Shown piece by piece: positions 31,871-42,359 of a stretch of DNA of 64,000 nucleotides. The DNA is taken from the NCBI GenBank assembly GCA_937139335.1, contig CAKZPN010000042.1:1-64000 (forward strand). The letters run 5' to 3'. The notes beneath the pieces were generated by a model, which was not told the origin of the DNA, did not search any database, and saw only the letters and a list, made by a program, of their open reading frames with translations. The translations under genes were made by a program, and so were the position numbers. Position 1 is the stretch's first letter. Every line of letters starts with the position of its first letter. Source of the stretch: an uncultured Roseicyclus sp. Its GTDB lineage: Bacteria > Pseudomonadota > Alphaproteobacteria > Rhodobacterales > Rhodobacteraceae.

Positions 31871-33937
31871 TCAGCGCCGCCCTTCGCGCAGCCAGCCTGC
31901 GAGCGTCAGCGCCGCCGCCAGAAGCAGGAACAGCCAGGTCGCGATCAGCGGCGTCACGGTGACGTCGGTCGTGAGGTAAGCCTCGCGCGCGGTCAGCCCG
32001 ATCCATCCACGGCCCGAGGCATTGCGACCTTCGGCCACCCGACGGATATCGGGCATGCCATCCTCCAGCCGCATCACGGCCCCGCCCAGCGGGTCGGCCA
32101 ACGGCGCCAGCCGGTCGATCGAGGCGATGGTTTCCTCGAACTCGCGCGGCGCGGCCGGCCCCAGCGCGATGACGGTTTCCAGATCGCCCTCGGCCAGCCG
32201 GTAGAGACCCTGCTCGGTCCCGTCGATCTCGGCGGTGAAGCGGCCCGGCGCGGTTTCCTCCAGCACCATTTCGCTCTCGGTGCCGTCGGGCGCGGTGACG
32301 CGGAGCGCGCCGACGCCATCGCCCAACGTGCGCCGGGTCACGCGGATGGTCTGGCCGTCGGCCGTGGCCACCAGCGCCTCTTCCTCCAGGTCGGGCTCGC
32401 CCATCATCCAGTGCGCCAGCCGTCGCAGCAGTTCCAGCTGCGGGCCGCCGCCCTCGTAGCCGCGATCCCAGAGCCAGGCGTGGTCGGAGGCCAGCAGCGC
32501 CACGCGCCCCTGCCCCACGCGGTCGAGCATCAACAGCGGCGCACCGCCGTTGCCGGTCATCACGGTCTGGCCAGATTGCGGCGTCACCTCGATCTGGCGC
32601 ATCCAGCGGCCCCAGGGCTGGTCGCTGTCGGCCAGCGGCTCATGGGCGTCGGCCAGCCCCGCCGTCACCGGGTGGCGTTGGCCGAGGTCCGAGATCTCGG
32701 GCAGGAACGGCGCCTCGATCACCCGCGCGGTAGGCCGGCCCGGCAGGATATCGGCCAGCGGCGTGCGGTAGAGCGAGGCGGCCGAAGCATAATCCGGCCC
32801 CGCCGCCAGGAGCAGCGCCCCCCCATCCTCGACGTAGCGGCGGATGTTGTCGATGTAGAGCATCGGCAGGATGCCGCGGCGCTGGTAGCGGTCGAAGATG
32901 ATCAGGTCGAAATCATCGACCGATTCCATGAACAGCTCGCGGGTCGGGAAGGCGATCAGCGACAGCTCGGTCACCGGCACGCCGTCCTGCCGGTCCGGCG
33001 GGCGCAGGATGGTGAAATGCACAAGATCGACGGACGGGTCGGATTTCAGCAGGTTGCGCCAGGTGCGCTGGCCCGGATGCGGCTCGCCCGACACCAGCAG
33101 CACCGACAGCCGGTCGCGGATACCGTTGATCTGCACCACGGCGGCATTGTTGCGGTCGGTCAGCTCATCTTCGGCCTCGGGCACGGTGAACTGCACCACG
33201 TTCTGGCCCGCATGGTCCAGCGTCAGTGGCAGTTGCAGTGTCTCGTTCGTGGGCACGGTGAAGGTCATCGACACGCCGCCGTCGATCGCGATCGCGATCT
33301 CGGCCCGACCGGAAAGGCCCGCGGGCACCGCGCCCTGGTCCTCGATCCTCAGCGTCATCATCAGCTCTTCGCCGATAATCCCGAAGGCCGGCGCTGTCTC
33401 GATCACCAGCCGCCGGTCCCAGTCGCTGTCGCGCCCGGTGATCAGCGCGTGCAGCGGCGCGGGCAGGTCGGGCACCAGTTGCGCGTCGTGCAACTGCCCG
33501 TCGGTGACGAGGATGGCGCCGGCGATGCGCGCGCGCGGTTCCTCGGCCAGCATCCGGTTCAGCTCCGCCATCAGGAGCGTGCCGGCGTTGTCGGGCGCGT
33601 CGGCCACGGTGGAGACGCGCATTTCCATCCCCAGCGCCGCGATCTCGGTCTCCAGCGCCTCGAGCGCCTCCGCCGTCTGGTCGGGACGGTCCGAGATGCG
33701 CTGGCTGGCCGAGGCGTCAGTCACGACCAGCACGATGTCGGTCATCGGCTCGCGTTCTTCGGACTGGAGCGAGGGGTTCAGCAGCGCGGCCAGCAACGCC
33801 GCGGAGGCCAGCAGGCGGAACGGCCAGCCGGATAGCCTGCGCCAGAGTGCCAGCGCCACGATCATCAGCGTCGCCGCGCCCAGCGCCCAGATAACGGCCA
33901 TCGGCAGGAGCGGATCGAAGAGGATGGTCTGTTCCAT
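31871..33937 (-). CDS. Large membrane protein with VWA-like/glutamine-amidotransferase-like regions (MoxR operon, last gene)
   Basis: The protein has 688 residues. It has two N-terminal helices (about 10-35 and 38-58), a vWA-like beta-strand with a DASAS motif (IVLVVTDASASQRISD), then an extracytoplasmic region with a GATase1-like fold (LSVLLVSGEPHPGQRTWRNLL ... YVEDGGALLLAAGPDYASA ... GHPVTAGL-type ending) and a C-terminal helix (TPLIATWLFLLLAAALTLAGWL). It is the last of four genes MoxR, DUF58, BatA/DUF4159 protein, this; the start is 1 base after the preceding stop. The same domain order is common in alphaproteobacterial operons; the function is not established. Confidence 0.82.
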   Translation of the reverse strand: MEQTILFDPLLPMAVIWALGAATLMIVALALWRRLSGWPFRLLASAALLAALLNPSLQSEEREPMTDIVLVVTDASASQRISDRPDQTAEALEALETEIAALGMEMRVSTVADAPDNAGTLLMAELNRMLAEEPRARIAGAILVTDGQLHDAQLVPDLPAPLHALITGRDSDWDRRLVIETAPAFGIIGEELMMTLRIEDQGAVPAGLSGRAEIAIAIDGGVSMTFTVPTNETLQLPLTLDHAGQNVVQFTVPEAEDELTDRNNAAVVQINGIRDRLSVLLVSGEPHPGQRTWRNLLKSDPSVDLVHFTILRPPDRQDGVPVTELSLIAFPTRELFMESVDDFDLIIFDRYQRRGILPMLYIDNIRRYVEDGGALLLAAGPDYASAASLYRTPLADILPGRPTARVIEAPFLPEISDLGQRHPVTAGLADAHEPLADSDQPWGRWMRQIEVTPQSGQTVMTGNGGAPLLMLDRVGQGRVALLASDHAWLWDRGYEGGGPQLELLRRLAHWMMGEPDLEEEALVATADGQTIRVTRRTLGDGVGALRVTAPDGTESEMVLEETAPGRFTAEIDGTEQGLYRLAEGDLETVIALGPAAPREFEETIASIDRLAPLADPLGGAVMRLEDGMPDIRRVAEGRNASGRGWIGLTAREAYLTTDVTVTPLIATWLFLLLAAALTLAGWLREGRR

Positions 33938-33938
33938 G

Positions 33939-36707
33939 CTACTGCCCCAGCCGGTCGAGCAGGTCGGGCACGTGCACCTGGTCGGATTTGTAGTTGCCCG
34001 ACAGCACGTACATCACGAGGTTGATGCCGAAGCGCAGCGCGATCTCGCGCTGGCGTTCGCCGGTGGCGCCGCGACCCACGGGCAGCACGGGGCGGCCGGC
34101 CTCGTCCTGCGCCCAGGCGGCGGCCCAGTCGTTGCCGCCGATCAGCACCGGGGTGACGCCGTCGTTGAGGTTGCGGAACGGCATCCCCTCGACCATCTCG
34201 GCGTCCGGCGGCGCAGCCTCGACCCAGACATCGCGGCTGAGGTGGCGACCGGGGAAATCCTGGAGCAGGTAGAAGGTGCGCGTGACGATGTGATCCGGCG
34301 GGATCGGTTCGAGCGGCGGGATGTCGAGCGGGGCTGCCAGCGCGCGCAGCCGCCGTCCCTCGGGCGTGCCAGAGCCGAAGCCGCCGATATGTGCGTCGCG
34401 GGTGTCGAACACGATCATTCCGCCCGACCGCAGGTAGTCGTTGAGGCGGCGATAGGCGGCGGAGGACGGCATCGGCTGGTCGGCGGTGACGGGCCAGTAG
34501 AGCAACGGGAAGAACGCCAGCTCGTCCTGTTCCAGGTCGACGCCGATGGGCGGGGCAGGCTCCACCGAGGTGCGTTGCCAGAGCGTGTTCGACAGGCCCT
34601 GAAGCCCGGCGCGCGAGATCTCGTCGATCTGCGCGTCGCCGGTCAGGACATAGGCCAGCGTCACCTCGGAGGTCGCGAGCAGCGCGCGCGCGTCCTCCGG
34701 GCTGAGTGTGGTGTTCACCTGCGCCTCCGCCCCCTGCGGCAGGGTCAGGACGAGGGCGAGGATCGCCGCGCCGCGCGTGAGGCCCGACAACCGACCGGCG
34801 AGCCAGAGAGCGGCGAGCGCGTCGATCAGCAGCAGAACCAGCGCGGCTGTCAGGAACGCCGCCATCAGGTCGGTGGGAGCGATCACGCTCATCCCCTCGA
34901 CCGGCACGCTGGCGGGCCAGCTTGCGGGGGTCAGCACCGTTTCGGCGGTGATGACATTGCGCGCGATCCGCCGGTCGCCTCCTTCGTAGAGACCCGGCAA
35001 CAGGTCCGCCGACAGCGGCGCCTCGGCCAGCAGCGCGCCCTCGACCCCCGGCCGCGTGCCGGCGTCTCGCAGGGTGCCGAAGCCGTCCAGCACCTCGTCC
35101 GGCGTCCAGACCGTGCCTTCGAGATCCTCGGCATCTGGCGTGGACGGACGGGTGGAGACGGCCAACCGCTCCAGCATCTGCACGAAGAGCCCCGAGAGCG
35201 GCAGGCTCGACCAGTCGGCGTTCGCCGTGACGTGGAACAGCACGACCGACCCCTGCCCATGCGCCGCGCGCGTGACCAGCGGCGTGCCGTCGGTGAGCGA
35301 GGCGATGGTGCGCGCCGCAAGCTCCGGGTCGGGCTGCGCCATCACCTGCGCGCTGATCTGCACGTCCTCGGGGATGGCGAGGCCGAAAAAGGGCGAGCTG
35401 TCGGGGAACGGTCGAAGCTGTTTCGGCTCGCCCCAGCTCATCGCGCCGCCGACGCTGCGGCCACCTTCGCGCAGTCGCACCGGCATCAGTGGGCCTGCCG
35501 CATCGCGCGCTGTGTCCGAGGCTGCAAGCCGCGGCCCGGCGAAGCGCACCAGAAGCCCGCCACGATCGACCCAGTCTGTCAGCCCCTCTTCCTCTTCCGG
35601 CGAAAGCGTCGCGATATCGGCGAGGATGATGACATCGGGGCTGGCCAGCAGCATGTCGGTCAGCGCGCCTTCCATCAGGTCGGCGGTCGGCTCCAACGCC
35701 TGGCGCAGGTAGTGCAATGGCGACAGCAGCGCCTGCTGCTCGTCGCTGGCCCCGCCCGCGATCAGCGCGACCTGCCGCCGTTGCAGCGCGTCGTCGGTCA
35801 GGGTGACGGTGCCCGCGCCACGGATGCCCGCGACCTCGAACCGGGTGATGCGGTTGCGCAACTCGGGCGGGAGGTCGAACTCGGCCTCCGCTTCCGTCGC
35901 GCCGGCCTCGAACACGGCATCGGCGCGGGCGAGGTCGCGCGGGATGCCGGCGGGGTCGAGGCCGTGGGCGATGACCTCGAGGGATAGCGGTGTATCTGCG
36001 CCCAACCGCGTCAGGGTGGCCCGCACCAAGCCATCCTCGTAGCGCGGCGGCGCCAGCGCGAGGATGTCGCGCGCGCCCTGGAACACGGAGAGCGGCCCGA
36101 GGTCCCTCAGCGCCGCAGTCAGGTCGTCGCGCCCGTCATGGTCGAGGCCATCAGCGATCCAGTAGGTTTCCAGCGGCCCCTCCAGTCCCTCGGCCCAGTC
36201 GGTCGCCGCGGCAAGGTCGGGGGCGTAGGGCGCGGGCGCCAGCGAGGGCAGACGGGGCTCCCAGGCGTTGGCCGACTGCAACGGCAAGTCGCCGGGCGGC
36301 AGGTCGGTCAGCTGCACCAGCGCCACCGGTCGCCCGGCGCGCGAGGCTTCCTCGAGCAGCAGGCCCGCGCGCTCCACCCGGTCCGACCAGTCGCGGGCCG
36401 AGGCCCAGGAGGCGTCCATCAGGATCAGCAGCGGCCCCGTGCCGGTGCGCGCAGTCTGCGGGTTCAGCACCGGGCCGGCGAAACCGATGATCGCCGCCGC
36501 CAAAGCCGCCATCCGCAGAAGCAACAGCCACCACGGCGTCTTGTCGGTCTGGCTGTCGTCGTCCTTCAGACCCAGCAACAGCGCCACGCCCGGAAACCGC
36601 CGCCGGATCGGCGCGGGCGGCACCGCGCGCAGAATCCACCACAGCACCGGCAGCGCGATCAGCGCGACAAGCAGCAGGGGAGTTGCGAAGGCGAGATTGC
36701 CGATCAT
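33939..36707 (-). CDS. BatA N-terminal plus DUF4159 membrane protein
   Basis: The protein has 922 residues. Its N-terminus is the aerotolerance regulator BatA type (MIGNLAFATPLLLVALIALPVLWWILRAVPPAPIRRRFPGVALL), with two membrane helices (about 7-25 and 60-80), then a vWA-like strand (GPLLILMDASWASARDWSDRV). The middle is a long periplasmic-type region with one GATase-like section, a helix around 600-635, and a C-terminal DUF4159 domain (LSPEDARALLATSEVTLAYVLTGDAQIDEISRAGLQGLSNTLWQRTSVEP ... RSGGMIVFDTRDAH). The start at 36707 overlaps the DUF58 stop by one base (TGATG). It is part of the MoxR operon. Confidence 0.85.
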   Translation of the reverse strand: MIGNLAFATPLLLVALIALPVLWWILRAVPPAPIRRRFPGVALLLGLKDDDSQTDKTPWWLLLLRMAALAAAIIGFAGPVLNPQTARTGTGPLLILMDASWASARDWSDRVERAGLLLEEASRAGRPVALVQLTDLPPGDLPLQSANAWEPRLPSLAPAPYAPDLAAATDWAEGLEGPLETYWIADGLDHDGRDDLTAALRDLGPLSVFQGARDILALAPPRYEDGLVRATLTRLGADTPLSLEVIAHGLDPAGIPRDLARADAVFEAGATEAEAEFDLPPELRNRITRFEVAGIRGAGTVTLTDDALQRRQVALIAGGASDEQQALLSPLHYLRQALEPTADLMEGALTDMLLASPDVIILADIATLSPEEEEGLTDWVDRGGLLVRFAGPRLAASDTARDAAGPLMPVRLREGGRSVGGAMSWGEPKQLRPFPDSSPFFGLAIPEDVQISAQVMAQPDPELAARTIASLTDGTPLVTRAAHGQGSVVLFHVTANADWSSLPLSGLFVQMLERLAVSTRPSTPDAEDLEGTVWTPDEVLDGFGTLRDAGTRPGVEGALLAEAPLSADLLPGLYEGGDRRIARNVITAETVLTPASWPASVPVEGMSVIAPTDLMAAFLTAALVLLLIDALAALWLAGRLSGLTRGAAILALVLTLPQGAEAQVNTTLSPEDARALLATSEVTLAYVLTGDAQIDEISRAGLQGLSNTLWQRTSVEPAPPIGVDLEQDELAFFPLLYWPVTADQPMPSSAAYRRLNDYLRSGGMIVFDTRDAHIGGFGSGTPEGRRLRALAAPLDIPPLEPIPPDHIVTRTFYLLQDFPGRHLSRDVWVEAAPPDAEMVEGMPFRNLNDGVTPVLIGGNDWAAAWAQDEAGRPVLPVGRGATGERQREIALRFGINLVMYVLSGNYKSDQVHVPDLLDRLGQ

Positions 36708-37593
36708 CAGCGAACCTTCTCCAGCGCCTGATAAAGCCAGAGCAGTGTCGGCTCCGCCGCGTGGTCGGTGTGGTGCAGATGGTAGCGCCAGCCGGTGCGC
36801 CGGCACAGATCCTTCAGCCGCGCCTTACGCTCGGCCAGCCGCGACAGGTAGGCATCACGCAGCCCGCGCGCCTTCAGCGTCTCGAACCGGATCGCGCCGG
36901 ACATGGATTCGAACACGGTGCGGCCGTCGTAGGGAAAGACTTCCTCGTCGGGGTCGAGCACCTGCACCAGCGCGCCGCGCACCTCGCGGTCGGCGGCGCG
37001 GCCCAGAACGGCCTCGATCGCGGCAAGATCGCCGAAGAAATCCGAGAAGAACACCGCGCGGCTGCCCACCGGCATCATCTGCGGCCGCGGCGCGCCGTAG
37101 TCGCCCGGCTCGTGCCGATCCATCAGCGCCTGCGCCAGCCGCATCAGCTGTGCCGAGCCCCCGCGCGGCGGCTCGGGCATGTGGGTCAGCCCCACCCGCT
37201 CGCCACCCCGCACGGCCACGATCGCCAGCGCCATCGCCAGCGTCTGTGCCCGGCGCAGTTTCGAGGGCCGGTCGCGGTGCCCGGTGAAGGTCATCGAGGC
37301 GGCGTCATCCACCCCAAGGATCACCGATTGAGCCGCCTGCCATTCGGTCTGGCGGATGAAGTGCCCGTCCGACCGGGCCGAGCGGCGCCAGTCGACCTGC
37401 CGGTAGCCGTCGCCCGCCTGCGCCGGGCGGTATTGCCAGAATTCGTCACCCGTGCCGGCCCGCTTGCGGCCGTGGACGCCGAACAGAACCGTCGCCGCAA
37501 GGTGCTGCGCGTCGACCATCAGCGCCGGCAGCGCCGCCGCCGCCGCCTCGGACCGCGAGCGGAGCGTTTCGGGCGTATGGAGCGACGTGTCGC

Positions 37594-37597
<4 letters not shown>
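36707..37597 (-). CDS. DUF58 domain protein
   Basis: The protein has 296 residues with no membrane helix. The DUF58 core is seen as VLFGVHGRKRAGTGDEFWQYRPAQAGDGYRQVDWRRSARSDGHFIRQTEW, then a vWA-like strand SVILGVDDAASMTF and VFFSDFFGDLAAIEAVL. DUF58 proteins are regular partners of MoxR ATPases and vWA proteins, thought to help assemble or activate other proteins. The start overlaps the moxR stop (ATGA), so the genes are translationally coupled. Confidence 0.92.
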
Positions 37598-38601
<1,004 letters not shown>

Positions 38602-38663
38602 GGCAATGCTCCGCATGATGATTATGTAGGACAGTGGTAACAGACCTATTCCTTGGACCACAA

Positions 38664-39284
38664 ATGGCAAAGCCAGACACACCACAAAAGATCGTGACGG
38701 GTGCCCAAGGCACAGGCATGGAGAGCCTGATGCGGGCGACCCAGAAAGCCGCCAAGGGCGGCGGCCTTCCGCCGGTGCATCTGTGGAACCCGCCCTTCTG
38801 CGGCGACATCGACATGGAGATCCGCCGCGACGGGACGTGGTTCTACGAGGGCACGCCCATCGGCCGGCCGGCGATGGTGCGGCTGTTCTCGACCATTCTT
38901 AAGAAGGAAGACGGCCAGCATTTCCTCGTCACCCCGGTCGAAAAGGTCGGCATCCGGGTCGAGGACGCGCCCTTCGTTGCGCAGGATTTCGAGGTTGAGA
39001 GCGAGGGCAAGGGTGCGGCGCAGGTCGTGACCTTCACCACCAATGTGGGCGACACCGTCGCAGCCGGCCCCGACCACCAGATCCGGGTGGAACGCGACGC
39101 CAGCGGCGAGCCCAGCCCCTATGTCCACGTCCGCGCCGGGCTCGAGGCGCTGATCGACCGCAAGAGCTTCTACCGGCTCGTCGACATCGGCGAGGCGCAG
39201 GATGTTTCGGGGGAGCCGTGGTTCGGCGTCTGGTCGGGTGGCACGTTCTTCAAGATCATCCCGGTGCGGGACCTCTGCGCCTAG
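38664..39284 (+). CDS. DUF1285 family protein
   Basis: The protein has 206 residues. Core motifs: PPVHLWNPPFCGDIDMEIRRDGTWFYEGTPIGRPAMVRLFSTILKKEDGQHFLVTPVEKVGIRVEDAPF, typical of DUF1285. The N-terminus MAKPDTPQK at 38664 is taken as the start. It has no signal peptide. The family is widespread in Proteobacteria and often sits by MoxR in alphaproteobacteria, divergently as here. Function unknown. Confidence 0.88.
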   Translation: MAKPDTPQKIVTGAQGTGMESLMRATQKAAKGGGLPPVHLWNPPFCGDIDMEIRRDGTWFYEGTPIGRPAMVRLFSTILKKEDGQHFLVTPVEKVGIRVEDAPFVAQDFEVESEGKGAAQVVTFTTNVGDTVAAGPDHQIRVERDASGEPSPYVHVRAGLEALIDRKSFYRLVDIGEAQDVSGEPWFGVWSGGTFFKIIPVRDLCA

Positions 39285-39347
39285 CGCGTCAGGCCGCGAT
39301 GGCGGCGCGCGAAAGCGAATCGTCCAGCTAAGCAAATTATCGGGGAA

Positions 39348-39424
39348 TGGCGCACCGGGGAGGATTCGAACCCCCGACCCCTTGATTCGTAGTCAAGTAC
39401 TCTATCCAACTGAGCTACCGGTGC
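39348..39424 (-). tRNA. tRNA-Arg (anticodon ACG)
   Basis: The 77-base cloverleaf reads GCACCGG acceptor, D-arm GCTCAGTTGGATAGAGT, anticodon stem CTTGA with loop CTACGAA (anticodon ACG), T-arm GGGGGTTCGAATCCTCC and acceptor CCGGTGC, then G and an encoded CCA (39348-39350). The A34 is expected to become inosine by TadA, reading CGU, CGC and CGA. Confidence 0.97.
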
Positions 39425-39481
39425 GTGAGGCGGGGGTTTAGCGCCGTGGGTTCTGGCTTGCAAGGGGAAATCCCGGCGCGA

Positions 39482-40867
39482 TCAGACGGCGAGACCGGCC
39501 GGCAGGATCAGGCGAAAGCAGGTCCCCTCCGGACCGGTGCGGGCGAGGTCGAGGCTGCCGCCATGACCGCGGACGAGCTCGGCGCAGATCGCGAGGCCGA
39601 GGCCCGAGCCGCCCTTGCGCGCGCCACCATGAAACGCCTTGAACAGATGGTCCTGCGCCTTCTTCGGCAGGCCGGGGCCGGTGTCGGCGATCTCGATCAC
39701 CCAGCCCTCCGCGGTCTCGCAGCCCACGATCTCGATGGTTCCGTCGCGGCCCGTGGCGCCGATCGCCTGGCGCGCGTTGCGCACGAGGTTGGACAACACC
39801 CGGTGCAGCTGCTCGGCGTCCGCGCGCACCGTGAGGTCGGCCGGCACCTTGCAGGTGTAGGTGATCTCGGCCTTCTCGGCGGCCAACTGGTCATTCTCGA
39901 TCACGTCCTCGACCAATCCGCGCAGCCCGACGCGGTCGAGCTTGGGCGCGGGCTCTTCGGCGCGGCCGAAGGCCAGCGTCGCCTCGGTCAGGTTGATCGC
40001 CCGGTTCAGCGAGCTGACGAGCCGCGGCGCGATGCGCTGCACGGTCGGGTCCTGCGATGATTCCAGCCGGTCGGCGACCAGCGTGGCGACCGAAAGCATG
40101 TTGCGCAGATCGTGGCTGATCTTGGCAACGGCCTCGCCCAGCTGCGCCAGTCTTTCGCGCTGCTTCAGCGCGCTGGTCAGGTCCGTCTGCAGCGACTGCA
40201 GCGCCTCCTCGGCCGTGCGCAGCTCGTGCACGCGGCCCTGCGGGCGGATGATGCGGGCGGACTCCGACGGCGCCTCGGCATAGCGCGTCATCGCGGCGAC
40301 CAGCCGGCGAATCGGCGTGACCATCAGGCGGCGCACGGCGACGAACAAGAGCACCGCGGTGAAGATCGAGATGACGGCCGACAGCGCGAGGATGCGCAGC
40401 CCGTAGTCGATCATCGCCATGCGCAGCGGCTCGGTCGGGATGGTGATCTCGATCAGCAGCCCCGCCTCGCGCACCGGCTCGCCGATCACGCGGATCACCT
40501 GCGGCTCCGGGTCGGCCAGGCGCGCCAGCGCATCGCGCATCAGGACGAAGGCGGAGGGGTCACGCAGATCGAAGCTGGCGGCGATGGCGGGCATCCCGTC
40601 GCTCGACAAGATCAGCTGGCGCACCGCGTCGCGGCGCAACACGACGTTCAGCACCTCGGCGTTGCGCAGCAACTCGTCCTCGAGCTCGTCCGAGATCATT
40701 CCCTCGGTCGCCAGCAGCGCGAGCGAGGCGATCTGCGCCCGCTCCAGCCGCGCCAGCAGGTAATCCTCGCGGAAGCGGGCGATCGACGGCAGAAAGATGA
40801 AGATCTCGGCCAGCATCACGAAGATGATGGTGAGGATCAAAAATCGCCCTGAAAGGGTTTTCGTCAC
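39482..40867 (-). CDS. Sensor histidine kinase without neighbouring response regulator
   Basis: The protein has 461 residues. Membrane helices at about 9-29 and 156-178 flank a roughly 125-residue sensor region outside the membrane. A HAMP-like linker (RRLMVTPIRRLVAAMTRYAEAP) and coiled-coil (about 215-245) lead to the phosphoacceptor H252 in AKISHDLRNMLSV and to a HATPase domain with N-box NLVRNARQAIG, G1 DTGPGLP and G2 GGSGLGLAI. The H-box SHDLRNML is of the HDLRN type. No response regulator gene lies next to it: its upstream neighbour is an oxidoreductase and its downstream neighbour a tRNA. Signal and partner unknown. Confidence 0.93.
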   Translation of the reverse strand: MTKTLSGRFLILTIIFVMLAEIFIFLPSIARFREDYLLARLERAQIASLALLATEGMISDELEDELLRNAEVLNVVLRRDAVRQLILSSDGMPAIAASFDLRDPSAFVLMRDALARLADPEPQVIRVIGEPVREAGLLIEITIPTEPLRMAMIDYGLRILALSAVISIFTAVLLFVAVRRLMVTPIRRLVAAMTRYAEAPSESARIIRPQGRVHELRTAEEALQSLQTDLTSALKQRERLAQLGEAVAKISHDLRNMLSVATLVADRLESSQDPTVQRIAPRLVSSLNRAINLTEATLAFGRAEEPAPKLDRVGLRGLVEDVIENDQLAAEKAEITYTCKVPADLTVRADAEQLHRVLSNLVRNARQAIGATGRDGTIEIVGCETAEGWVIEIADTGPGLPKKAQDHLFKAFHGGARKGGSGLGLAICAELVRGHGGSLDLARTGPEGTCFRLILPAGLAV

Positions 40868-40906
40868 GCGGCCCTGGCCCTTACCTCTACTTGCACCACC
40901 CGGTCC

Positions 40907-42319
40907 TCACAGCCAGCGTTGTACGAAGCGCACGACGTGTTTGACCATGGGGCTGTCGAACAGCTTTGGAGAGAAATAGGCCCCCGCGGCGCGTTTGTTA
41001 ATCTCTCCCAGTGTCGGATAGGGCGCGACCATGCCCGCGACGGCCGACATCTTGAGGCGATTTGCGATCGCAAGCGCCCAGATCTGGATCAATTCGCCGG
41101 CCTGCGGCCCGACAATCGTCGCCCCCACCGGACGGCCCCGGACCACCATCACCTTGGCAAAGCCCGTGGTCTGTGCGGTGGCGATGGCGCGGTCGTTGTG
41201 GGCGAACTCGGCGCGGGCGACGAACAGGCGGCTGCCATGCTGCTTGCGCGCCTCGACCTCGGTCAGGCCAACCTGTGCCAGTTCCGGGTCGGTGTAGGTG
41301 GCCCGCGGAATGTGATCGGTGCGCGCCTTCGCCGGCAGGCCGAACAGCATCGGGCGGATGATCACGCCGGCATGGTAGCCTGCGACATGGGTGAACTGCA
41401 TCCCGCCAGCCGCGTCACCCACCGCGTAGACCCGCTTGTTGGTGGAGCGCAGGCCGCTGTCGACGGTCACGCCCGTGCGCGCGTGCCCGACATGAGCCTT
41501 GTCGAGGTCGAGGGCGTCGACATTCACCTGCCGCCCCACCGCCACCAGCAGATGCGTGCCGTCGAAGACCTCGCCCTCCTTCGTCTCGACCCGGATCGCG
41601 CCCTCACTGCCCGAGGTCGCCGAGACCTCCGCCCCCTCGACGATCTCGATTCCCTCGCCGCGCAGATGATCCAGCACCAGCGCCACGGCCTCTGGGTCAT
41701 CCTTGCCCAGCGCCTTATGCCCCTCCAGCACCGTGACGCGGCAGCCCAGCCTGCGATGCGCCTGCGCCAGTTCCAGCCCGATGGGACCGCCGCCGATGAT
41801 GATGAGGTGTTCGGGCCGCTCGCGCAGGGCGAATATGGTCTCGTTGGTGTAGTGCGGCGTGGCATCGAGGCCCGGGATCGGCGGCACAAGCGGGCGCGAG
41901 CCCGTGGCGATCACGAAGCGGCGGGCGGTGATCACATGCTCGCCCGCCTGAAGCTCGGTGTCCGACAGGAACCGCGCCTGCGCGCGGATGACGCGAACGC
42001 CCAGCCCCTCGAACCGTTCCTGGCTGTCGACCGGCGCGATGGTCTCGATGGCGGCGCGCACGTGATCCTTCGCGGCGGCGAAATCGGGGGCGGCGGCGTG
42101 GCCCTCGGTGCCGAAGGCAGCCTGCGCCGTCTGATGCGCCTTGTGGGCGGCGGCCAGCAGCGCCTTGGACGGAACGCAGCCATAGTTCAGGCAATCGCCG
42201 CCCATCTTGTGGCCTTCGATCAGGACCACGTCGGCGCCCATCTGCACCGCCCCCGCCGCGACCGAAAGCCCGCCGGACCCGGCGCCGATGATGCAGATGT
42301 CGGTCTCGATGCGGCTCAT
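40907..42319 (-). CDS. FAD-dependent disulfide oxidoreductase, mercuric reductase-like, without catalytic His
   Basis: The protein has 470 residues. FAD site IIGAGSGGLSVAAGAVQMGADVVLIE; redox pair C43-LNYG-C48 in GGDCLNYGCVPSKAL; NAD site IIIGGGPIGLELAQAHRRLG; and FAD second site VYAVGDAAGGMQFTHVAGYHAG. The C-terminal dimerisation motif reads MVAPYPTLGEINKRAA where lipoamide dehydrogenases have HAHPTLSE: the catalytic His is replaced by Tyr, as in MerA, yet the protein ends soon after without the C-terminal vicinal Cys pair or N-terminal HMA domain of MerA. It follows a TVP38 gene by 40 bases, a recurrent pairing. Its substrate is unknown. Confidence 0.88.
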   Translation of the reverse strand: MSRIETDICIIGAGSGGLSVAAGAVQMGADVVLIEGHKMGGDCLNYGCVPSKALLAAAHKAHQTAQAAFGTEGHAAAPDFAAAKDHVRAAIETIAPVDSQERFEGLGVRVIRAQARFLSDTELQAGEHVITARRFVIATGSRPLVPPIPGLDATPHYTNETIFALRERPEHLIIIGGGPIGLELAQAHRRLGCRVTVLEGHKALGKDDPEAVALVLDHLRGEGIEIVEGAEVSATSGSEGAIRVETKEGEVFDGTHLLVAVGRQVNVDALDLDKAHVGHARTGVTVDSGLRSTNKRVYAVGDAAGGMQFTHVAGYHAGVIIRPMLFGLPAKARTDHIPRATYTDPELAQVGLTEVEARKQHGSRLFVARAEFAHNDRAIATAQTTGFAKVMVVRGRPVGATIVGPQAGELIQIWALAIANRLKMSAVAGMVAPYPTLGEINKRAAGAYFSPKLFDSPMVKHVVRFVQRWL

Positions 42320-42359
42320 GGGGCGGCCTTTCAAACGGTGGCGTCAGGACTGGAACGCG

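Noticed and set aside
32898..35987. A plus-strand open frame of about 1000 codons
   Set aside because: It lies antisense to the two large MoxR-operon genes, has Ser/Arg-rich low-complexity translation, no ribosome site and no recognisable domain.
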